Below, piece after piece: positions 55,390-64,000 of a stretch of 64,000 bases of DNA. The DNA is from Panulirus ornatus (taxonomy: Eukaryota > Arthropoda > Malacostraca > Decapoda > Palinuridae), in assembly GCF_036320965.1 (NCBI RefSeq), contig NC_092271.1, positions 24,129,036-24,193,035 on the forward strand, written 5' to 3'. Below the pieces are notes generated by a model. That model worked only from the letters and a program-made list of their open reading frames with translations, made no database searches and was not told the DNA's origin. A program made the position numbers and the translations under genes. Position 1 is the first letter of the stretch; each line of letters opens with the position of its first letter.

Positions 55390-55870
55390 ATTAGTTCATC
55401 AGTGCTAATGTAATGTTTAAAGAATACAATGATAGTTGCTGAGCATGATTTTGAATATTGTATTTTATGGAAAGATATTAGATAAGGAGAAAGGAGTATG
55501 TCAGGGTAAATATCAGGTTAAAGTAAAAGTACTTAATAATGTGCATTTGCAAAATTTCAACAGAAGCTACTAAAACCTCATTTAACATATCTAACAGTCA
55601 AGATTTATTTTTATTTTCAATATTAAAGTTGAGATATACTTGTCACAGCCATGATTGAGTACCATGTAGCACTGGATGTCAATAAACAGATAACACAGCA
55701 AGTGGCCATGTCCCCAGCAGCAGACAAAGTATACCAACATTTTTTGGTATATTTTTGCTGTCATATCGGTTAGTAGATGGGTTTAGGTGAGGTAATTTAT
55801 AGGTTCTGTTGATATTTTACATGTGTATGAACTACTGTCACATAAAGTAACCCACATTTTTCCTGATACA
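55390..55870 (+). repeat. Diverged repeat block A, copy 2
   Basis: Partner of about 2120-2640: CATCAGTGCTAATGTAATG, AGAATACAATGATAGTTGCT, GAGCATGATTTTGAATATTG near 55398-55460; ATACTTGTCACAGCCATGAT with TGAGTACCATG near 55633-55665; and GGTGAGGT..GGTTCTGTTGATATTTT near 55787-55817. Order and orientation agree with copy 1. Confidence 0.5.
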
Positions 55871-57469
55871 CCATACATATCACCTTATTTACTATCATTC
55901 AGTGATATATAATGGTCCAAAACTTTCAATGTATTCTCAGAACATCGAACTAGCATTGCAGAACAAAATGATTCAGTATTGATAGCTAACTCTGAGTCAA
56001 GCTTATCTGATAAATTATGTATCATTAATACTGTACATGGGTGTATTTGAAAATGATAAAATGAATTATTGCAAAAATATGTGGATGAAGTGTATTATAA
56101 TCATATTACTGCATGTAGAATTACCAATTTTTTTTGCGATAATGAAGTTGATGAGAAATAAGATGGCCATACAATACTGTTTCTGTAATATGTCTCATTT
56201 ACATATTATTTTACTAATTCAATTGCATTTCTTACACCCCTGTACAATATGAATGATTATTATCTACCAGCAGAACGGAAGCAGACTAGTAGTTTTAATT
56301 TTATATTTTACTGGGAAAGGGTGTTCTGAACATTAATGGAATGAATGAATTCAAATGTATGTACGTGATGAATATGAAAGAAAAAGTATGAGTAGTCACC
56401 AAAGAATGTTTTGCAGTGTTTCAAGTTAGGCAGGATAGCAGCTTCCATTGTCAAAGATCTGGACATAGAACTTATAGAATGAATTACAATGCATATTATT
56501 CTTGGCATTCTTTGGTGAATGTTCTTATATATCATGAGCTTATTTTTGTATTAATTAATTTAATTGCTTTTGAATGTGCTTCTATACAATATGAATGATT
56601 ACTGAAAATCAGTATATGAAAAAATGGAGACCCACAATCTCTCACCTCCACCACTGCTACCTCCACTTTCTGTATGTACAGTGCCAATTTTTTTTAACAT
56701 TTTACATATGTTACTGCATCATAGCAACTATTTAGTTAACACAGGAAAATGACAGTGAAAAACAATCCTGTAAGCAGCTTAGGGATTATTCTAATGTGAT
56801 TCAGAGGGTTGAAAAATTTGATTGGAATGCGTCTCAATGTATGTACAGTAATGAAAGTTTTTGGGAGAATTTTTTATTTAACATAATTAAACCTAGCATT
56901 CTCTGCAAGTATATCTACAGTATTAGGAGAGAGATGCCTGTAGCTTGCTTTACAAATGAAGATGTTGAAGCTGCAAACAAAATGTTGTAGCTATAACCAT
57001 GCTAAGAATGTATGTCCTTGACTGGAAATTTCACTTTAATAGTAATTTGATAATTTCTGCTTGTATTACGTTGAATAGTAAACTAATTTTCAGTGTTTCC
57101 AGTAGATAAATTGTAATTGTGTTAAATGGGTTACCTTGGTATTACATGGTTATGTTGTCAGTAGAAAATGTTTAAGAATTCACATGTAAAAGATTTTTAT
57201 TCATCTTTGGGCCTGCATGTATAGCATATGCCCTTAAACACATACAAGTTGTAATTATTAGGATTTTGATGAACTTGATGAAACTGCAGTTTGAGCCAGA
57301 TGAGCCACTTATCTTACCTGCTGTGTGAGAAATGCATTGTCCAAGCTTATTGCATTACACTTTCATTATCTCTTTTTTCCCCAAGATCACTACCTTTTCT
57401 TTATACTGGGAGAAATTAGTTATAGTTTAGAGCATAATGGGTTGTATATGCATTGTTAGGCTGCTAAAG
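55871..57469. other. Intron 7 spacer, nothing recognised
   Basis: AT-rich. The small frames at 56037-56252 and 56796-56990 have no motif or splice context. The repeated phrase GCTTCCATTGTCAAAGATCT does not connect to a known family. Confidence 0.45.
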
Positions 57470-58400
57470 GCTGTATAGATAAAGATATGTTGGAGTTAGG
57501 TATAGACTTTAGGAAAACATGTTAAGGTTAGATATTCAGACGTGTGTTTATATTTGGGTCTTGTGTACAGTAGAATGTGCTGGGTCAAGTATGCAATGAA
57601 GCATGCAAGGTCAGATAGTAAAACATGTTAGTCCAGGTATAAATGAAACATGTTATGTCAAGTACACATATAGTAATGTTGAATCAGATGTACTGTAAGA
57701 CTTCTAATGGTTATGTAGACAGTGATGCAAGTGGTGTCAGGTATACATACAGAGACATTTTAGGTGAGATATATAGTGAGACCTGCTTGAATTATGGACA
57801 AAATTGAATATGTTTAGTTAAGTATGAAGTAGGCATGTTGGCTAAAGTCTGTAGTGGGTCTTGTATACAGTGAAACATTGTGGGTCAGTTTTGCAGTTGG
57901 CCTTTTCAGATTAAGTAAACAGTGAGACTTATTTTGGTTACATGTACACAGGAATGTGCTGGCTTAGGTATACTTTGAAACACTTTCACCAGACATATAG
58001 TGAAAAATGTTAGATATACAGCAATGTATGTATGGTCAAGTAACCAGTGAGGAGTGATTGAATTAAGTATATATATTAAGATGGGCTAGATTAGCTATAG
58101 AGTGAGACTTGTTAGAAAGGATTATGAGTATAATGATACATATTGATTAGGCAATAAAAGACAAGCTATTGGATCAGATTTCAGGCAAATTGGGTTAGAT
58201 ACTTCATGGGATATGTTTGTTCCAGAGCATATTAGGTCCTGTTGGATTTAAGCGTTTGATGGAAATCAGTTAGATGAGATATTGTATATAGTGAGAATTG
58301 TACATTCAGGTGTATGAGACATTGGATAAGGTATACAGTGAGACTTATTGGGTTAGATGGGCAGTGAATCATTTAGTTAGCTGCACAGGGAAACATAATT
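57470..58400. repeat. Diverged minisatellite, period about 26 bp
   Basis: A unit close to GGTATACAGTGAGACATG, TTGGGTCA recurs with many changes over about 0.9 kb. Clear examples: GGTCAAGTATGCAATGAAGC (57583), TCCAGGTATAAATGAAACAT (57632), GTCAGGTATACATACAGAGA (57737), GGTGAGATATATAGTGAGAC (57764), GGTCTTGTATACAGTGAAAC (57857), GGCTTAGGTATACTTTGAAA (57960) and AAGGTATACAGTGAGACTTA (58328). Spacing of neighbouring units is mostly 24-29 bases. Confidence 0.75.
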
Positions 58401-58929
58401 TGTCTTATGTATTGAAATATGTAAAAGATCAGAGAGAAAAAGGAACATACAGTCAGATATTTTGAACATTATGTGATGTTAGTAGGATGTGAGCATATGT
58501 ATTATGATTCATGCAGTGATTAATAAATTTTGTTGATAGAAACAAGATGTGTCTGATGGGAGATTTTTCTATTCTAAGAGTCAGAGCGCAGCTTTGGCTT
58601 TTATAATTTTCTTCTCAGTTCTTAAACTGTCATTCTTTTCTGATTATCCTTTATATCTAATAAATTGTGGTGTACATTACTTTATTTCATATTGTTCATA
58701 TTTCACTCATTAAAAGACAGAATCAACAAATTAAGATATTTTATCACACTAACAGAAACAAAGTTCCTCTTCAGATATCTTTGGTATAGGGATAGCCTTA
58801 TGAGCATCTGATAGAGCACTTGTTTGGTGGGGGGGTAATACTGTTTTACCCTGAATAAGGTGTATCCATAAGGATTCACTCCATTTTACCCTCATAGGGC
58901 ATATGAGGCAGGTAGAAGGTTTTTCACAT
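58401..58929. other. Intron 7 spacer, nothing recognised
   Basis: AT-rich intronic DNA with a G-run at about 58830-58836 and no supported feature. Confidence 0.5.
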
Positions 58930-59600
58930 GACTTGACAATCATACAGCAACCTGCCTAACCATATATCATGGCAATGAGTTGAGGCAGTGTAAAATGCTA
59001 TCCACACCCATTCATTTTCATTTGCTCACTCACTTAACCTATTTGCCATTGCTTGATATTGGCTTATGGTGTCATAACTTTTGATTGTGACCTTCATAGA
59101 TGTCAATATGCATCATTGTCTTCTGTTTGTGGCTAATGACCATGGAGACAATATCATGTTAACTGCCACAATATGATAGGAACTTTAATTCTTTTTCCTT
59201 CTGTTTTAGAAGTGTTCTAGATCTCTTCATTTCAAATAATCAATTGTACTGTAATGTTGAAGGTTTAAAATGAACATAGTGGAAGTGTCCACAGTATTCA
59301 CCAGAGAAATATGTAGGCTGTAAATCTGGATCTGAAAGGTGATTATTGTCTTATGCCAATTCAGTCTAGAATATGAAGTTATAGGTTTCGTATTTTGTCA
59401 AAAGACTTGATGGATCAATGCGATGCTTATTGGGCTAAGCATAGCATGGCATATTTTTATCTGGTCATCACCAGTCCTCTTAAGATTAATGTCATGAAGT
59501 GGTTAGTGCTGGCATATCTGAAATGCTTTCTGGTTATAGGTGATTCAGATGAAGAATATGCCAAGCTAAGTCACGTGGTCATTGATGTTTTTCTCAGATA
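58930..59600 (+). repeat. Diverged repeat block B, copy 2
   Basis: Partner of 34860-36130. Anchors here are ACAGCAACCTGCC (about 58943), ATAGATGTCAATATGCATC (about 59096), GTAAATCTGGATCTGAAAGG (about 59319) and GCTAAGCATAGCATGGCAT (about 59432). Spacing between the second and third anchors is about 220 bases here and about 960 in the partner. Confidence 0.5.
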
Positions 59601-60799
59601 GTAGGTTTCATTTTGGTTGTTAGAAAGAATATTTCATATTTTTCTAACCAGGAGTCCACTTGTGTAAGGGTCATTTAGTTTTCCTTGTCAGATTTGGTTT
59701 ACTGTCCAGCAGACTGGGCCCTAGCTTATCTACAGTGCAAGTAAACTAGCTCTTGTTGTCAACCATGTGGTAAATCATTTTGAATTGTGGTGCTGGGGTG
59801 TATGTTCAACAGAGTCGAGGTTATAGACAGTACAATTTATGCTTCAGAGAAGTAGATAATTACTCTGAAACATACTTTAAACAGATAAGTGACTGCTGCC
59901 CTGACAGACTGTAGAGATCCTGTTCTTTTTTAGTTAATGATTAATGCTTAAGTTATCTCCTCAGACTTTCCAAAGAGGAGATTAAGGTCTTTTAAGTCCA
60001 CCAGTAGGAAAAATCTACCACTGATGGACAAAGACTAATGCTTTAAGGAATGCTTTAAAGTATATTGGGAAATGGCTGTACAGCAGTGTTTTCCCTGATG
60101 GACCTCAGGTTAGGCCTCAATTTTCACAGCAAGAACTTGAGATCTCAAAATTGTATCAGGTAGCTTTCACCTTGGATGTAGACATACGTTATGGCCACTT
60201 TAATTCCTTAGATAATTCTGAGAGTGGTTTCTAACTTCTTTGCCTGGAAGGTTTGGGTGTGACTGATCCTAAAAGGAGAACTAACCCTAGTTGGAGAAGA
60301 GTGGAGCCTTCGTTTAGCTTTTTTGTATGAGAGTTTTGCATAGGCCTTTCAGGCCAGTGTGCATCTGTACTGGCTAACTCCATTTTCTTTATAATTTTTT
60401 TTAGATATGAAAAGATTTTTATTTCATGAGTCAGTTGAAGTCTATTGAAGTGAACTATGTAGAAAAAGATTAGAAATAATGATATTCTCCATACAGTTTT
60501 GTGAGTATGTGAATTATTTGTTTTCACTCCATATCATTAGGCAGGGAACTGCAGCTTCATTGTGTAAGATCTATCCACCCATGTGACATCAAAACCCTTG
60601 CACTTCTGCATAAGTTGTGCCCTCCCACTTGGCACCCTATTTTTTTTTTACCCTAATCTGATATCACAGTGGCTTCCAATATGAAGTAATTGTAAAGATT
60701 TGTTATTACAACACAGAGGCATGCAATATGCATGAAAGTGTTGAGGAATTTCTCATTGAGTGAAATTATCAAATGGGATCTTTAACACTTAAGGGATAC
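59601..60799. other. Intron 7 spacer, nothing recognised
   Basis: AT-rich, with only random short frames (for example minus 60231-60527). No repeats are shared with other parts of the window. Confidence 0.45.
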
Positions 60800-61450
60800 C
60801 TTTGTTCATTGACATCTCTTTTTACATTTAGTTGACCTTCCTTTTTTGGCTCTATATGGATATTAGAAGTAGATGGTCCAAACTGGGGGTCATCTCTCAT
60901 TTAGTTTATAACCTCTCTTTGTATGTCCATAGTTTTTTCTTTAAATTCTTCTTTTATGTAGATATGTTCTCAGATACTCATAGGGCTCTGTATATAAGTG
61001 AGAATTGTAGGTTTTGAAAGATGGAAAACCATTTCTTCTATTGTAGGCAGTGCCCCATTAGCATCTCTTTATAGGAAATCCATTTCTTCTATTGTAGGCT
61101 GTGTCCCATTAGCATCTACTTATTTTCCTGTCCCCTTCTTTCCTTCTTTCAAAAAACATGTTTTAATCCCTGACGATAATAGGCCTGAAGCACAATCACC
61201 AGTTGTCTTTGGAGAATGGATCTGGATAGCAACTTTGTGCTATCTTACCTCTGTACCTTGACTTTGTAGGCGTGGCTGGGTTGCTGTATGGTTTTTGAGC
61301 CCTGTGATTGAGCATATTGTAGTGTCACATGTTTTGTGATGGTTAAAGAGGGTGAATTCTTATACATTCACCTTCAATTTGTAGGTAAAACAGTGCTTTA
61401 ATCCCCCATCAAGCAAGTGCTTTCTCAGATTCTTATAGAGTTCTACTTAA
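60800..61450 (+). repeat. Diverged repeat block C, copy 2, with internal 51-bp duplication
   Basis: Partner of 44890-45540 (anchors listed there). In this copy a unit beginning CCATTTCTTCTATTGTAGGC, ending with CCCATTAGCATCT, is tandemly duplicated with a 51-base period (61029 and 61080). Copy 1 has only one, more diverged unit near 45145-45195. Confidence 0.55.
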
Positions 61451-62394
61451 AGAGGTGAAATAGGTTTTATTTTGTAAAACTTAGTTTGTGTTTCATTGTA
61501 TTTGCATATTTACACAATTTTGAGCATTTAGTTTATGCAGTGAACCTAATCAAATGTTTTTCAGGTGACTGAATAGATTTAGATAATTCTATTATTTATC
61601 ACCTTGTGACACTCACAAGGTATCTCTCCAAAATTATGTGTGTCATCTAGCATCACCATCTTTGATAAGAGTGTGAGCCACATTTTTTGATATGCTATGA
61701 CCTGTTTAATCAGTTATAACTATTCAGTGCCATGTTAACTAGCTTATTAATAATAATGGAATGCTAGATCCTGGATAGCAAGTAGTACACCCTAACAGTC
61801 TTCTGAAACTGATGCTGTACTCATACACTTCACAGTTCTCTTATTACAGCGTATTTTTCTGAATTGGTCTTCTTCATTTATTTCTACCAGCTGGTATATT
61901 TGACTAGTTTAACACCCTGTAGAGTGCCTGCATGGATCTTAGACAGCACATGTAGAATGCTGGATTTTGGTGGTTCTTTTGTATGTTCAGCTGTTAGTCA
62001 CAATGTGGTAATTGTTGGCCTGCTACTTTCAATGCTTACAAGGGTTAAAGCCCTACAAATTAAAAGCTCTTTTTAAATAAATTTCTATATCTCAAGGTAA
62101 TGCTCCATATTTTAACTAAGGTATTGTGACTTCACTGTTGATTCAAATTTATCTTTAGGTGTTCTTTTGTATGTACTGCAATAATTTTAACTATATCTGT
62201 CTTTGTTTTGGTCATTATGAAATATTAACATATCTCTGCTACTTGATTAGCTGTTTGAATGCTAGTTATTAAAGAACTAATCATGGGTAGGTGTTATTCC
62301 AATTACAAGTCAAGATATTGTAGAAATAGATTGATAAGGCTAAAAGCCTTGAAATTTGGCAGTTATAATTAAGTAATACACTATTATGTTTCAG
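61451..62394. other. End of intron 7
   Basis: AT-rich intron sequence ending in the acceptor TTATGTTTCAG before exon 8. No other feature is seen. Confidence 0.6.
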
Positions 62395-62672
62395 GGCGTA
62401 GTGGCAGCAGCAGCACTAGCAACAGTAGTAGAAAGTCTAGTGCTGGAGGGGGGGGTGGGGGCAGCGGGGGTGTGACACCAGCAATAGCAGGGAATGGGAG
62501 TGCAACATCCAATAGTCGTGGGACCAAGGGAAGCAATTCAGGCTGGTCTGGTCTGGCTAATGTGGGGTCACCATCTGCCCTGGTACCTACCACTGGGACT
62601 CCTACTGCAGTGTCAGAAGCAGTGAGAGAGGCCAGCCCAGCCAGTCTACCTGTTCATGATGTGGATCAGCAG
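62395..62672 (+). CDS. d4: d4/DPF family protein, exon 8 (Ser/Gly/Thr-rich linker)
   Basis: After GTTTCAG the exon enters in phase 1, completing Gly, and encodes about 92 residues (297-388): RSGSSSTSNSSSRKSSAGGG, VTPAIAGNGSATSNSRGTKG, SNSGWSGLANVGSPSALVPT, TGTPTAVSEAVREASPASLP and VHDVDQQ, ending CAG|GTGAGG in phase 0. GC content is high against AT-rich flanks. The composition suggests a disordered spacer between the C2H2 finger and the PHD fingers; the linker is variable in the family, so homology cannot prove it. Assignment to this gene rests on strand, phase fit with exon 7, and composition. GGN-rich repeats may vary in length. Confidence 0.78.
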
Positions 62673-62814
62673 GTGAGGGATGACATCACGAATTCAATCT
62701 TTACTGGAACCTGAATCTCATTTTGACATACTGTACATGTACTCTTGCTGTCAATTATGTCAAAAAGTTTTCTTCTAAGTATGATATGGGATATAGTAGA
62801 TAATTGTGTTATTT

Positions 62815-63100
62815 TTCCCCAGATGTTTTTCGTGGCATTAGCAAGGTAGCATTAAGGAAAACAACCAGTGGTCTCATTTGTATATATCCATTCATTGTAT
62901 TTATAATGCACTGAAACCAGATCTTAACCATCCACAGACAACTCCTCAGACTATTATTCCATGGTATACCTGACCCCTTAATATGCTGTGGTTCATCTTG
63001 CTGACACCACATTGTCACCCTCTTTCCAAAATGTTTTCTTAGTACCTCTGAATTTCATTGCTACTTCTCTACCATTATCATTCATTTGCCATCTTTTTCG
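62815..63100 (-). pseudogene. Decayed LINE 3' UTR (minus strand)
   Basis: Antisense remains of the LINE tail: CGTGGCATTAGCAAGGTAGC near 62829 (compare CTCCCGCGTTAGCGAGGTAG), TAATGCACTGAAACCAGATC, ATGCTGTGGTTCATCTTGCT and GACACCACATTGTCACCCTC. It is old and unreadable as protein. It lies in the intron after exon 8. Confidence 0.6.
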
Positions 63101-63642
63101 TCTTTCTCTACCTGTTCTTTCGTTTGCTCTTGTTTTTATCTTTCATACTTTTCTTTTGAACTCCTGCTGTTTTCTCTCATATTCTTGTTCACTTGCACTC
63201 TTACCCTGCAGATGCTGCCCATACATTTCCCTTTTCTCTTCCATTGAGTGAACTTTTTCCTCTACTCACTACCCTTTCTCATACCTGCACATCCCCCCTT
63301 CCACATGCCACACCATCCAGTTACACAAGCACTGCTTTAATAAATACCATCCGCTTCTCCTCCTCTTACTGTTTCAAATACTCTTACTCTGCCATTCTTC
63401 ACTCATTCCATCTTTTCCACTATCTCTCACATATCTTTTTTTTCTTGAAATCCCTCAGATTTTCGTAGTTGCCTGTATGTACCAAGAAATGATGAGATCA
63501 AACACTCCACTTGCTACCCCATCAGTAAATTCATGTCCAACAGCCTCTCCTTTCACACTTGTCAGTTAGCATGTATTTCAGTAGTAATTTATGTATTCAC
63601 ATTTTGTGAACCTGATATTTCCAATCATCATTCTTGTTTCAG
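63101..63642. other. Pyrimidine-rich intron 8 sequence, nothing recognised
   Basis: A T/C-rich stretch on the + strand with loose resemblance to antisense LINE tails (TTCACTCATTCCATCTTTTC), but no certain match. Open frames here reflect the low purine content. Confidence 0.4.
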
Positions 63643-63675
63643 CACACAACTGTAAAAGCTTTGAAGCTTTGCAAG
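63643..63675 (+). CDS. d4: Candidate d4/DPF micro-exon 9
   Basis: Between a good acceptor (TTCTTGTTTCAG) and a good donor (AAG|GTAAAA) lies a 33-base phase 0/0 open segment encoding HTTVKALKLCK. Exon 8 ends in phase 0, so it would add 11 residues in frame. It is too short for homology, and such chance exons do occur, so it remains a candidate. It could be alternatively spliced, because its length is a multiple of three. Confidence 0.4.
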
Positions 63676-64000
63676 GTAAAAATTTGCTTTATGCAACGTT
63701 TTTTCATTTAGTACTTTGGCACTCTTGTGTTGTGCTTTAAGTTCTGTGATCATGAAATACACTCTTTGAAAATTAGATTCAATTATGTAAGTCAGCCTTT
63801 GGATCCATTAGTATCATTACTGAATTTTATAGTAATATCAATAATGAAGATAATGACATGTCTCACTCCTCGATCTTACTTAAAAGAAGTTGTCCCCTTA
63901 TTTAGTTATTCACTTTTGTGACATTTTACCCAGTAGGCAGGAGAGCATCCTCTAAAAAGTGCCTTCTTTTAGATCTGCCTTTTTGTGGTACCTGCCTAGC
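63676..64000. other. Intronic sequence at right edge, nothing recognised
   Basis: AT-rich with random short frames. The PHD-finger exons expected for the d4/DPF gene are not within the window. Confidence 0.5.

Noticed and set aside
62384..62593. Minus-strand Pro/Leu-rich frame opposite exon 8
   Set aside because: Complement of the Ser/Gly codons of exon 8; no start context or motif.

Overview
The window is animal nuclear DNA, most likely from an arthropod and probably a decapod crustacean. That placement is inference. It rests on very large AT-rich introns, long (TA)n microsatellites, many copies of one RTE-like non-LTR retrotransposon, a SINE whose 3' tail resembles that LINE, a tRNA-derived SINE, and a short TTAGG-type (arthropod telomere motif) tract. 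There is no prokaryotic gene organisation and no CRISPR array, and almost all long open frames are retroelement coding sequence or its antisense shadow.

One host gene can be followed on the + strand through the whole window: a d4/DPF (requiem) family chromatin protein. Eight exons join in phase with canonical GT..AG borders: 1645-1688, 3904-4013, 6150-6286, 13584-13682, 15332-15472, 17971-18067, 48089-48346 and 62395-62672. A ninth micro-exon is possible at 63643-63675. The first eight exons give 388 codons: an N-terminal Requiem_N region (about residues 15-97), an acidic patch followed by a basic NLS-like stretch (about 131-195), one C2H2 zinc finger (208-229) split by a 30-kb intron, and a long Ser/Gly/Thr/Pro-rich linker. 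The tandem PHD fingers that define the family are not seen and should lie beyond the right edge. In animals DPF proteins are subunits of BAF (SWI/SNF) complexes that read histone H3 tails.

The introns are mostly transposon graveyards. Intron 2 holds a decayed Penelope-like (GIY-YIG) element and two antisense LINE pieces, one of which ends about 20 bp before the exon 3 splice acceptor. Intron 3 carries a tRNA-derived SINE, SINE 'X', and a string of LINE copies separated by (TA)n. Intron 6 (30 kb) holds most LINE copies, several older LINE families, a cleanly flanked SINE X copy, and a 275-bp TA-flanked MITE that resembles the mammalian MER2/Tigger1 family. Intron 7 (14 kb) lacks young LINEs. 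It contains a diverged 26-bp-period minisatellite and three blocks with distant partners in introns 1 and 6, in the same order and orientation.

The youngest LINE family has an RTE-like RT (FADD active site) and a characteristic C-terminal tail ending in VVYRG. All copies are 5'-truncated, no endonuclease domain is seen, and several carry frameshifts, nonsense codons or an inversion. The best-preserved 3' coding part is at 40473-41471 on the minus strand.
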